DNA from: Candidatus Alistipes excrementipullorum
GTDB lineage: Bacteria > Bacteroidota > Bacteroidia > Bacteroidales > Rikenellaceae
Reading direction: 5' to 3'
Length of the DNA: 9,271 bases
Assembly (NCBI GenBank): GCA_019113665.1
Contig: DXGW01000072.1
Coordinates: forward strand, 1-9,271
Part shown: piece by piece, positions 1 through 6,789 of the stretch
Layout: every line of letters starts with the position of its first letter
How positions within the stretch are numbered: the first letter of the stretch is position 1
Notes under the pieces: model-generated
Told to the model about the DNA's origin: nothing
The model's database searches: none
Seen by the model: only the letters and a program-made list of their open reading frames with translations
Program-made: the position numbers and the translations under genes

Positions 1-1308
1 CTGTCGCGTTCGATGGGCGAGCGCAGCGGCAACCGCGGGGCATGCAGCCAGCCGTGCCGCCTGACATATGACCTTACCGATGCCGACCGCAACGTCATAA
101 TCAGGGGCAAACACCTGCTTTCACTGCTCGACCTCTCGCTTGGAGGGCGTCTCGGCGACCTGCTCGATGCGGGTGTCACGTCGTTCAAGATCGAGGGGCG
201 GCTCAAGGAGCGGAGCTATGTGCGCAATGTCGTGAGCTACTACCGTCGTGAGCTCGATGCCGCGATGGCCGTACGCGAAGGTTTCGTGCGGGCGTCGGTC
301 GGGCGCAGCCGTGTGGAGTTCGAACCCGATCCGGCAAAGAGTTTTACGCGCGGCGGATCGGAGTATTTCCTTGACGGAAAGCGTGCCGGGGTAGCGTCGT
401 TCGATACGCCCAAAGCGGTCGGCGAGTATCTCGGTCGTGTTGTTTCGGTCGGAAACGGCGGTTTCCGCATCGACGGCAGGACGCTGCCCGAAGCGGGTGA
501 CGGAATATGCCTGCTGACATCGCAGGGCATGGTCGGAACGAACGTAAACGGGTGCGACGGCACGGTTATACGCCCCAACCGCATGGAGGGCGTAACGGTC
601 GGGGCCAGGGTCTTCCGCAACTATGACAACCGCTTCAACCGTGCTGTCGAACGCAGCCGCATACGCCGTACGATAGATGTCGATGCCGCAGTTGAGGTTA
701 CGGCCGATGCCGTCGTGATGCGGTTCGCGGACGAAGAGGGAATTGCCGTCGAGGTGCGGCGCGACGCTCCTTTCGAGAGGGCTGCCGATGCGGCGAAGAT
801 GGACGATACGCTGCGGACACAGGTCTCGAAGAGCGGCGATACGATATTCTCGGTACGCAGCGTCGATGTCGTGAACGGCGGATTCTTCGTGCGGGCTTCG
901 CTTCTTGGCGAGATGCGCCGCGAAGGTCTCGAAGCCCTGCGTTTGAAGAGGGTGGCGATGCCGCGCCGCCACGAACCGTTTGTGGAGCAGCGCCAGGTGC
1001 CATATCCCGAAAAACGGCTCGCGGCACAGGATAACGTTACGAACCGCCTTGCCGGGGAGTTTTACCGTGACCATGGCGTCGTGGAGATCGAACGCGGCCT
1101 CGACCTGCGCGATACGATGGTCGGGGAGTGCGTCATGCGTACGAGCTACTGCCTGCGCCGCGAGATCGGGCAGTGCCTGCGCGAACACCCGTCGCTGCGC
1201 GGTGACCTTTACATTGAACACGGCTCGCACCGCTATCTGCTGGGCTTCGACTGCAACAGGTGCGAGATGAGCCTTACGGACTGTACAAAACGCAACAGAA
1301 AGTTATGA
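1..1308 (+). CDS. U32 family peptidase / RNA hydroxylase-like protein, 5'-truncated by the window edge
   Basis: The reading frame is open from base 1, so the gene starts upstream; the ATG at 13 lies inside the family signature and is not the start. The first residues (LSRSMGERSGNRGACSQPCR) match the end of the U32 signature, where a Gly/Cys-rich segment precedes ANRGxCxQPCR. Next come a KHLLSLLDL segment and ITSFKIEGR-like residues (VTSFKIEGRLKE), typical of the end of the U32 barrel, then FTRGGSEYFL and a DTPKAVGEYLG block that opens the C-terminal U32 extension. Near the C-terminus, cysteines numbered from the ATG at 13 as C380, C388, C414 and C417 (CX7C and CX2C) could bind metal or an Fe-S cluster. 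Although classed as peptidases or collagenases, E. coli relatives RlhA and TrhP take part in hydroxylating 23S rRNA and tRNA bases. The large two-part architecture is closer to RlhA, so an RNA-modification role is the better inference. The methyltransferase gene overlaps its stop codon. Confidence 0.88.
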   Translation: MSRSMGERSGNRGACSQPCRLTYDLTDADRNVIIRGKHLLSLLDLSLGGRLGDLLDAGVTSFKIEGRLKERSYVRNVVSYYRRELDAAMAVREGFVRASVGRSRVEFEPDPAKSFTRGGSEYFLDGKRAGVASFDTPKAVGEYLGRVVSVGNGGFRIDGRTLPEAGDGICLLTSQGMVGTNVNGCDGTVIRPNRMEGVTVGARVFRNYDNRFNRAVERSRIRRTIDVDAAVEVTADAVVMRFADEEGIAVEVRRDAPFERAADAAKMDDTLRTQVSKSGDTIFSVRSVDVVNGGFFVRASLLGEMRREGLEALRLKRVAMPRRHEPFVEQRQVPYPEKRLAAQDNVTNRLAGEFYRDHGVVEIERGLDLRDTMVGECVMRTSYCLRREIGQCLREHPSLRGDLYIEHGSHRYLLGFDCNRCEMSLTDCTKRNRKL

Positions 1309-2189
1309 GAATGGAACTTACTCCGCGATTCGCGGATTACGAACTTCTGGATTCGGGCGACTTCGAGAAACTCGAACGTTTCGGCCGCTATGTCACGCGC
1401 CGTCCCGAGCCGCAGGCCGTGTGGCATCGCACTCTCCCGGAGGAGGAGTGGCAGCGGCGTGCCGATGCCTCTTTCCTGCGCGATGCGCGCAGCGACGAGC
1501 GCGGCGAGTGGCGCTTGAAACCGCGTGTGCCGTCGCGTTGGAGCGTGGAGTACAAATACAGGGATATGCTGTTGCGCATGCGATTGGGACTCACGTCGTT
1601 CAAGCATGTGGGCATCTTCCCCGAGCAGGCGTCGAACTGGAATTTCATATACGACCGCACCCGCGAGCTCTGCTCGCAAGGCATGAAGCCGCGTGTGCTC
1701 AATCTCTTCGCATATACCGGCGGTGCGACGCTTGCGGCCTGTGCCGCCGGGGCCGAGGTCACGCATGTCGATTCGGTGAAGCAGGTGGTCACATGGGCCC
1801 GCGAGAACATGGAGGCGAGCGGTCTCGACGGCGTAAGGTGGATTGTCGAGGACGCCCTGAAGTTCGTCAACCGTGAGGTGCGACGCGGAAACCGCTATAA
1901 CGGCATAATACTTGACCCTCCGGCATACGGGCGCGGTGCCAACGGCGAAAAATGGGTGCTCGAAGACAACATCGGTGAGATGCTGGAGTGCTGCGCGGCG
2001 CTGCTCGAAAGCAAGGGGGCATTCCTGGTGCTGAACCTCTACTCGATGGGACTGTCGTCGATGATAGCCCGCACGGCCGTACATCAGGCATTCGGCGTCC
2101 CGGCCGACGAGTCGTTCGGCGAACTCTATTTCGAGGATAATTTCGCCAAGCAGCTGCCGCTTGGAACCTATTACCGTCTTGTGCGGTGA
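1305..2189 (+). CDS. Class I SAM-dependent methyltransferase, RlmI/RlmK-like
   Basis: A 294-residue protein with a Rossmann methyltransferase core. With the start at 1305, motif I (VLNLFAYTGG) is at residues 131-140, the acidic residue that binds the SAM ribose is in HVDSVKQ (154-160), an ED pair at 182-183 follows strand 3, and the motif IV loop DPPAYGRG starts at 204. DPP plus the FAYTGG motif points to the COG1092 group, which includes E. coli RlmI and the RlmK half of RlmL; these methylate 23S rRNA. The N-terminal PUA domain of RlmI is missing; instead there are about 90 residues of family-specific sequence. I chose ATG 1305 because it overlaps the upstream stop as ATGA, which suggests translational coupling. 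ATG 1311 (MELTPRF) is nearly as good, whereas the upstream GTG at 1260 lies inside the U32 coding region. The exact rRNA target and the modified base cannot be told from sequence. Confidence 0.9.
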   Translation: MRMELTPRFADYELLDSGDFEKLERFGRYVTRRPEPQAVWHRTLPEEEWQRRADASFLRDARSDERGEWRLKPRVPSRWSVEYKYRDMLLRMRLGLTSFKHVGIFPEQASNWNFIYDRTRELCSQGMKPRVLNLFAYTGGATLAACAAGAEVTHVDSVKQVVTWARENMEASGLDGVRWIVEDALKFVNREVRRGNRYNGIILDPPAYGRGANGEKWVLEDNIGEMLECCAALLESKGAFLVLNLYSMGLSSMIARTAVHQAFGVPADESFGELYFEDNFAKQLPLGTYYRLVR

Positions 2190-2224
2190 CGGGTTGGTGT
2201 TGAACCCTGATAAAAAGTGATTAT

Positions 2225-2509
2225 ATGGTTTTCCTTACTGTCGTTTTCGGTGTTTTGAGCGGGTGTCTGCTCTCTGTACTGGTCGGCCTTGTGGGCCGCC
2301 GCCGCAAAATAGGTTTCGGCTGGTCGTTCCTGCTGAGCCTGATATTCACGCCCTTGGTCGGACTTATATGCGTATTGCTCTCCGACCCTCTGCCCGACGG
2401 CAATGAGCGTTGGGGCTGTCTCGGTACGTTCGTATGCGTGCTGGGCGTGTTCTTCCTTGCGGCATTCCTCATGATGCTGTTTGCGGGGGCCTCCGTTGCA
2501 ATGCTCTGA
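2225..2509 (+). CDS. Small integral membrane protein of unknown function
   Basis: A 94-residue, very hydrophobic protein with three likely membrane segments at about residues 3-23, 31-52 and 65-90. The first loop carries a basic cluster, RRRK (25-28), followed by IGFGWSFLLSL. The second loop is short and polar (SDPLPDGNERW, 53-63). By the positive-inside rule the RRRK loop should be cytoplasmic, putting the N-terminus outside and the second loop in the periplasm. The R-K-I-G-F-x-x-S-F-x-x-S-L, TPL-x-GLI pattern resembles short uncharacterised proteins I associate with Bacteroidetes, but I cannot assign a function. It begins 35 bp after the methyltransferase, with an A-rich stretch (taaaaagtgattat) before the ATG and no obvious promoter of its own, so it is probably read from the upstream transcript. 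It could instead be a small subunit or accessory of another membrane protein. Confidence 0.72.
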   Translation: MVFLTVVFGVLSGCLLSVLVGLVGRRRKIGFGWSFLLSLIFTPLVGLICVLLSDPLPDGNERWGCLGTFVCVLGVFFLAAFLMMLFAGASVAML

Positions 2510-2536
2510 CGTGACGCGCGGACCCCTTACGTCAGA
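2505..2536. other. Inverted repeat spanning two convergent stop codons
   Basis: TCTGACGT at 2505-2512 is repeated in inverse at 2529-2536 with a 16-nt loop. It includes the TGA of the small membrane protein (2507-2509) and the TGA of the leftward CHR gene (2532-2534). It could act as a weak bidirectional terminator in the 22-bp convergent gap, but neither side has a T tract, so this is only a candidate. Confidence 0.3.
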
Positions 2537-3074
2537 AGACGTAGTATATCAGTATGCCGGCAACCGCCGACAGTACGATCATCAATATGGGGTTGACCTT
2601 GAAGTGGGAACCGGCAAGGCAGCCTCCGAAAAGAATCCAGCTCCATGCATCTATGAAGTTGGCCTCCTCCTTCGTGGCCGGGAATATCAGCAGCAGGGCC
2701 GCCGATAGTATCAGGCCGATGACGGCCGGTTTCATGGCTTCGATGGTGTTGTGCACATAGGGGTTGTTGCGCAACTTCAGGAAAAATTTCGTCAGCAGGA
2801 TCATCAGGGTCAGGGCCGGAAGGCAGACGGCGAACGTCGCCACGAGCGAACCCCAGAATCCGGCTACGGTATATCCAATGTAGGTTGCCGAGTTGATGGC
2901 TATGGGGCCTGGCGTGATCTGCGAGATGGCCACGATGTCCGAAAACTCGGCGCTCGTGAGCCACTGATGCTGCACGACAACCTCGTGCTGTATGAGCGAA
3001 AGCATTCCGTAGCCTCCGCCGAAACCGAAGAATCCTATCTTCAGATAGCTTACGAAGAGTTCGAGCAGTATCAT
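2532..3074 (-). CDS. Half-size chromate transporter (CHR family), second of a pair
   Basis: A 180-residue inner-membrane protein consisting of one CHR domain. The N-terminal signature GFFGFGGGYGML has its GGG at residues 19-21, and the second family signature, QITPGPIAIN, is at 52-61. Several hydrophobic segments follow up to the C-terminus (ILIYYVF). Full-length ChrA proteins carry two such domains (about 400 residues); short-chain members carry one and are usually encoded in pairs. In the Bacillus subtilis pair both halves are needed for chromate resistance and have opposite membrane orientation. The start at 3074 is chosen because MILLELF begins at the family's normal N-terminus and the ATG overlaps the stop of the upstream half as ATGA; the in-frame ATG further upstream at 3218 would extend far into that gene. 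The physiological substrate in a gut-type anaerobe is unknown; chromate, sulfate-like oxyanions or another anion are possible. Confidence 0.9.
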   Translation of the reverse strand: MILLELFVSYLKIGFFGFGGGYGMLSLIQHEVVVQHQWLTSAEFSDIVAISQITPGPIAINSATYIGYTVAGFWGSLVATFAVCLPALTLMILLTKFFLKLRNNPYVHNTIEAMKPAVIGLILSAALLLIFPATKEEANFIDAWSWILFGGCLAGSHFKVNPILMIVLSAVAGILIYYVF

Positions 3075-3622
3075 TTCTTGTTGCGTTTTACGAATCGGGT
3101 TGTTATTACGGTGTAGATGATGCCGGCTGCGGCACTCGCCAGAAGCAGGTATATGGGCGAGAAGCCGAGATACCATACAACCATGGCTATGACAGCGGCA
3201 AGCGCCAGCATCCACCATGTCATACCCTTGACCAGACCGGCTATCGGGGCTATGATCAGTGCCACGACGGCCGGGCGCATGCCCTTGAATGCGGCGTCGA
3301 CCACGGGGTTGGTGCGTATGTCGGCAAAGCAGGTGGCCACGATCAGTATGATTACGAATGACGGTATGACCACGCCGAGGATCGCGGCCGTGGCCCCGGC
3401 ATAGCCGCGGATCTTGTAGCCGACGAATACCGACGAGTTGAGTGCTATGGGCCCCGGCGCCGACTGTGCGAGAGTCAGCAGTTCAAGGAAATCCTTCTTT
3501 TCGATCCAGCCGCGTTTGTCGATGATCTCGCGTTCGATGATGGGGATCATCGCATAGCCTCCGCCGAAGGTGAAGAGCCCTATCTTGAAGAACGACAGGA
3601 AGAGCGATAACAGAACTTTCAT
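3071..3622 (-). CDS. Half-size chromate transporter (CHR family), first of a pair
   Basis: A 183-residue single-domain CHR protein. Its signatures are GLFTFGGGYAMIP, with GGG at residues 20-22, and QSAPGPIALN at 53-62. Between them is a charged amphipathic segment (IEREIIDKRGW) conserved in the family. About five hydrophobic stretches follow, and the tail is basic (RFVKRNKK), which suggests a cytoplasmic C-terminus. It is clearly paralogous to the downstream half but differs in the first loop and in the tail, as expected if the two halves sit in opposite orientation and form one anion transporter. The gene begins 22 bp after the rsmE stop in an AT-rich gap with no convincing promoter, so it is probably co-transcribed with rsmE, and it overlaps the next half gene by 4 nt. 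I infer a heteromeric transporter; assignment to chromate rests on the family name only. Confidence 0.9.
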   Translation of the reverse strand: MKVLLSLFLSFFKIGLFTFGGGYAMIPIIEREIIDKRGWIEKKDFLELLTLAQSAPGPIALNSSVFVGYKIRGYAGATAAILGVVIPSFVIILIVATCFADIRTNPVVDAAFKGMRPAVVALIIAPIAGLVKGMTWWMLALAAVIAMVVWYLGFSPIYLLLASAAAGIIYTVITTRFVKRNKK

Positions 3623-3644
3623 TCTCTGTATACTTTGGTTTTAT

Positions 3645-4355
3645 CTATTCTCCGTTTGCGGTGGCGGCCATGACCGTGGCCACGACGGCCGCCGTTTCCG
3701 TGCGCAACCGCTGGTGTCCGAGCGTGATCTCCACGAATCCGCGCTCGACGGCCGCCGTGATCTCTTCGGGCGAGAAGTCGCCCTCGGGGCCGATCAGTAC
3801 CATGATGTTCTCGCTCGGGGCTATGGCCTTCGGGAAATAGACGCGCTCGCCCCTCGCCCTGTCGCAGTGGGCGATGAACCTGCGGCCGTCGAAAGGCATG
3901 TCGAGCACCTTGCGCAGTGGCGTCATGTCGTGCAGCAGCGGGTGATAGGCCTTGAGCGACTGCTTGACGGCCGCCGTTATGACCTTCTCCTCGCGTTCGC
4001 GCTTGATGATGCGGCGTTCGCTGTGGGCGCATTCGATCGGGATTATCTCGCTGACGCCTACCTCCGTAGCCTTCTCCGCAAACCACTCGAACCGCTCGAT
4101 GTTCTTCGTCGGGGCGACGGCCATGATGAGCCTGTACGGCATACGCTCGAATTCGTGTTCGGTCGAGACGACCCGGACGGCGCACCGCTTGGGGTTGGCG
4201 TCGGTTATCTCGCACAGATGCAGCTCGCCGCGTCCGTCGGTGATGTGCAGGCGGTCGCCGACGCCGAGGCGCAGTACCCGTACGCAGTGTTTCGATTCGT
4301 CTTCGTCGAGAACGTACTCGGGCGGTACGATGTCAGGGGCATAGAATAGTTGCAT
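3645..4355 (-). CDS. rsmE: 16S rRNA (uracil-1498-N3)-methyltransferase RsmE
   Basis: A 236-residue SPOUT-family methyltransferase that transfers a methyl group from SAM to N3 of U1498 in 16S rRNA of the small subunit. The N-terminal RNA-binding (PUA-like) part shows the family pattern MQLFYAP and ESKHCVRVLR (H23, R26, R29). The knotted C-terminal domain contains VAPTKNIERFEW, EKATEVGVSEIIP, the SAM loop IGPEGDFSPEE (GPEG at 189-192) and LGHQRLRTETA (LRTETA at 217-222). The usual GPEGG is GPEGD here, a common variant. Length is normal for RsmE (about 240). The start at 4355 is preferred to the in-frame ATG at 4454 because MQLFYAP matches the family N-terminus and because the likely -10-type promoter box at 4382-4389 lies downstream of 4454. 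It heads a leftward operon with the two CHR genes and diverges from the M3 peptidase operon. Confidence 0.95.
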   Translation of the reverse strand: MQLFYAPDIVPPEYVLDEDESKHCVRVLRLGVGDRLHITDGRGELHLCEITDANPKRCAVRVVSTEHEFERMPYRLIMAVAPTKNIERFEWFAEKATEVGVSEIIPIECAHSERRIIKREREEKVITAAVKQSLKAYHPLLHDMTPLRKVLDMPFDGRRFIAHCDRARGERVYFPKAIAPSENIMVLIGPEGDFSPEEITAAVERGFVEITLGHQRLRTETAAVVATVMAATANGE

Positions 4356-4381
4356 GATACTGTATTTGCAGTTTTCGGGTG

Positions 4382-4389
4382 CAAAGTTA
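4382..4389 (-). promoter_or_regulatory. Candidate -7 promoter box for rsmE and the CHR genes
   Basis: On the minus strand this reads TAACTTTG, a full match to the Bacteroidetes -7 consensus TAnnTTTG, 26 nt before the rsmE ATG. No TTTG element is visible about 19 nt upstream of it, so only half of the promoter is supported by sequence. Confidence 0.5.
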
Positions 4390-4484
4390 GCAAAAGTTGA
4401 CGATATTATCGGCCTTCTCGACTTCTGTCGGACTGCCGGAAGCGTCCATGACACGCGTGAGGACGAGAAAACGGACAGCTCCGT

Positions 4485-4515
4485 TTTGCTCCGATGTATT
4501 TTTTGCGTATCTTTG
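4485..4515 (+). promoter_or_regulatory. Bacteroidetes-type promoter of the M3 peptidase operon
   Basis: TTTG at 4485-4488 and TATCTTTG at 4508-4515 match the -33 (TTTG) and -7 (TAnnTTTG) elements used by the main sigma factor in Bacteroidetes, with a 19-nt spacer. The ATG at 4548 follows 32 nt after the -7 box, a normal leader. Because transcription should begin near 4520, the in-frame ATG at 4494 cannot be the start of the peptidase. Confidence 0.75.
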
Positions 4516-4547
4516 ACCTTATTAACACACGATTATTTGTAAAACGT

Positions 4548-6785
4548 ATGAAGCAAAAAGTCTTCCGTGTAATTTTAATATCTGCAGCCATGTTGAGTTT
4601 CGCCTGCAACAACCGCAGCGGCCAACCCGCTCAAAATCCTCTTACGGCCGAATGGAACACGCCTTACGGCATACCTCCGTTCGAACTGACCGAAAGCCGC
4701 CATTATGCCCCGGCTATCGAGTATGCCATGTCGCAGCACGATGCCGAGATTGCCGCCATCGTCTCCAACAACGACGAACCGACGTTCGACAACGTGATAG
4801 TGGCACTGGACAACTCGGGCGAGATGCTCTCGCGCATAGCGTTGACCTTCGAGATGGTATGTTCGGCCGACCGTAATGCCGAACTGCAGAAGGCGCAGGA
4901 GCGCATTATGCCCCTGATGTCGGCACACAACGACGGCATTCTCCTGAACAAGGAGCTTTTCGCCAAGATCAAGACCCTGTATGACAAGCGCGGAGCGCTC
5001 GGGCTCGACGCCGAACAGATGCGTCTGCTCGAAAAGACCTACGACAAGTTCGTACGTGCCGGGGCGCTGCTCGACGACGAACAGCGCGAACGGCTCAAGG
5101 AGATAAACAGCGAACTGTCGCTGACGGCCGTCAAGTTCGGCAACAACCTCCTGGCCGAGAACAACAACTTCGTGCTTGAACTGAACTCGAAGCAGCTCGA
5201 CGGGCTTCCGTCGAACGTGCGTGATGCCGCTGCCGCCACCGCAACCGAAATGGGCCGCAAGGGCAAGTGGGTATTCACGCTGCACAAGCCGAGCCTCATA
5301 CCTTTCCTTACATATGCGAAGGACCGTTCGCTGCGCGAACAGATCTACAAGGCCTATCTGAAACGCTGCGACAACGATGACAAGTACGACAACAAGGAGC
5401 TCATAAACGATTTCGTACGTTTGCGTACGGAGAAGGCCCACCTGCTCGGATATGACTGCTATGCGGACTATGTGATATCGGACCAGATGGCCGGTGACAA
5501 GAAGGCCGTGTACGACCTGCTCGAACAGATCTGGACACCGGCTCTCGACCGTGCCCGTGAGGAGCTCGCCGACATGGAGGAGATGCTCAAAAAGGACGAT
5601 CCGCAGGCGACGTTCGAGTCGTGGGACTGGTGGTATTATGCCGAGAAGGTGCGCCGCAAGAACTATTCGCTCGACGAGGAGATGTTGAGACCCTATTTCT
5701 CTCTCGAGAATGTCCGTCACGGCATATTCTTCCTTGCAAACCGCCTCTACGGCATTACGTTCCGCCCGGTAAAGATCCCTGCATACAATGACGAGTGCTC
5801 GGCATTCGAGGTGCTCGACACCGACGAGACCCTGCTGGGTATCCTCTATTTCGACTTCTTCCCGCGCGCCGGCAAGAGCGGAGGGGCATGGTGCGGGTAT
5901 TTCCGTGAACCGTCGCATGATGCCGACGGCAAGCGCATACCGCCGGTAGTGGGCATAGTATGCAACTTCACGCGCCCGGTAAACGATGCCCCGGCACTGT
6001 TGAGTGTCGATGAGACCGGTACGCTTTTCCATGAATTCGGCCATGCCCTGCACTTCCTCTTCTCCGACGTGAGGTATCACGGGCTGCTGGGCGTCGAGGG
6101 CGATTTCGTCGAACTCCCGTCGCAGATCATGGAGAACTGGGCCTTCGAACCCGAGGTGCTCGAATATTACGCAACGCATTACCGTTCGGGTGAAGTCATT
6201 CCGAAGACGCTGGTCGACAAACTGCGCCGCAGCGCCCTCTTCAATCAGGGTTTTGCCACGACGGAACTTGTGGCAGCGGCCCTGTCGGATCTCGACATTC
6301 ACTCGCTGACAGCCTTTGACGGCGAGATAGATGTCAATGCCTTCGAGTACGAGTCGCTGAACGGTAAACGCGGGCTTATTCCGCAGATCGAGCCGCGTTA
6401 CCGCTACCCATATTTCAGCCACATATTCGACGGCGGCTATTCGGCCGGCTACTATTTCTACATATGGGCCGAGGTGCTGGACAAGGACGCCTTCGAGGCC
6501 TTCAAACAGAGCGGCGACCTGTTCGACGGACGTCTGGCCGACCGCTTCCGCCACGAACTGCTCGAAAAGGGCGGCTCGGACGACGGTATGAACCTCTACC
6601 GTGCTTTCCGCGGTGCCGATCCCGACAAGACGGCGCTGCTGAAGGCCCGCGGCCTGTGGAACGGTCCCGATCCGGACGAGGAAGAGGGGCCGGAATCTGC
6701 CGTAAAGCCGGAACAGGCTCCGGAAGCTGCCCCGGCCGAAAACAAGTCACCCGAACTTATGAAGAAGAAATCAGTAAAAAGATAG
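4548..6785 (+). CDS. M3 family zinc metallopeptidase (Dcp-like), putative lipoprotein, copy 1
   Basis: A 745-residue oligopeptidase related to peptidyl-dipeptidase Dcp and oligopeptidase A, which cleave short peptides near the C-terminus or internally. The N-terminus (MKQKVFRVILISAAMLSFAC) has a basic start, a hydrophobic core and a cysteine at 20, so it looks like a lipoprotein signal peptide with an imperfect lipobox; no acidic surface-export motif follows the cysteine. The mature part opens with NPLTAEWNTPYGIPPFE, as in Dcp. Catalytic zinc motif HEFGH is at 495-499, the third zinc ligand is probably E522 in DFVELPSQ, and the substrate-binding segment is HIFDGGYSAGYYFY (H625, Y631, Y638). 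The spacing from HEFGH to DFVE is two residues shorter than in copy 2. A Pro/Ala/Glu-rich acidic tail (about 706-736) ending in Lys/Arg extends beyond the peptidase domain. ATG 4548 is chosen over 4494 because it gives the signal peptide and lies after the promoter. Copy 2 follows 4 bp downstream. Confidence 0.93.
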   Translation: MKQKVFRVILISAAMLSFACNNRSGQPAQNPLTAEWNTPYGIPPFELTESRHYAPAIEYAMSQHDAEIAAIVSNNDEPTFDNVIVALDNSGEMLSRIALTFEMVCSADRNAELQKAQERIMPLMSAHNDGILLNKELFAKIKTLYDKRGALGLDAEQMRLLEKTYDKFVRAGALLDDEQRERLKEINSELSLTAVKFGNNLLAENNNFVLELNSKQLDGLPSNVRDAAAATATEMGRKGKWVFTLHKPSLIPFLTYAKDRSLREQIYKAYLKRCDNDDKYDNKELINDFVRLRTEKAHLLGYDCYADYVISDQMAGDKKAVYDLLEQIWTPALDRAREELADMEEMLKKDDPQATFESWDWWYYAEKVRRKNYSLDEEMLRPYFSLENVRHGIFFLANRLYGITFRPVKIPAYNDECSAFEVLDTDETLLGILYFDFFPRAGKSGGAWCGYFREPSHDADGKRIPPVVGIVCNFTRPVNDAPALLSVDETGTLFHEFGHALHFLFSDVRYHGLLGVEGDFVELPSQIMENWAFEPEVLEYYATHYRSGEVIPKTLVDKLRRSALFNQGFATTELVAAALSDLDIHSLTAFDGEIDVNAFEYESLNGKRGLIPQIEPRYRYPYFSHIFDGGYSAGYYFYIWAEVLDKDAFEAFKQSGDLFDGRLADRFRHELLEKGGSDDGMNLYRAFRGADPDKTALLKARGLWNGPDPDEEEGPESAVKPEQAPEAAPAENKSPELMKKKSVKR

Positions 6786-6789
6786 ATTT

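Noticed and set aside
121..1230. 369-codon open frame antisense to the U32 gene
   Set aside because: Also in register with the sense codons and without any recognisable motif; the sense product is well supported.
2191..2207. Small hairpin GGGTT...AACCC after the methyltransferase stop
   Set aside because: Only 5 bp with a 7-nt loop and no T tract, so it is not a convincing terminator.
3619..4215. 198-codon frame overlapping rsmE on the same strand
   Set aside because: The Arg-rich, low-complexity translation is typical of an out-of-frame reading of GC-rich DNA; the RsmE frame has all family motifs.
4575..6554. 659-codon open frame antisense to peptidase copy 1
   Set aside because: It is in exact codon register with the sense gene, so it stays open only because the sense gene avoids TTA, CTA and TCA. 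The translation has no recognisable domain and the sense frame is a clear M3 peptidase.
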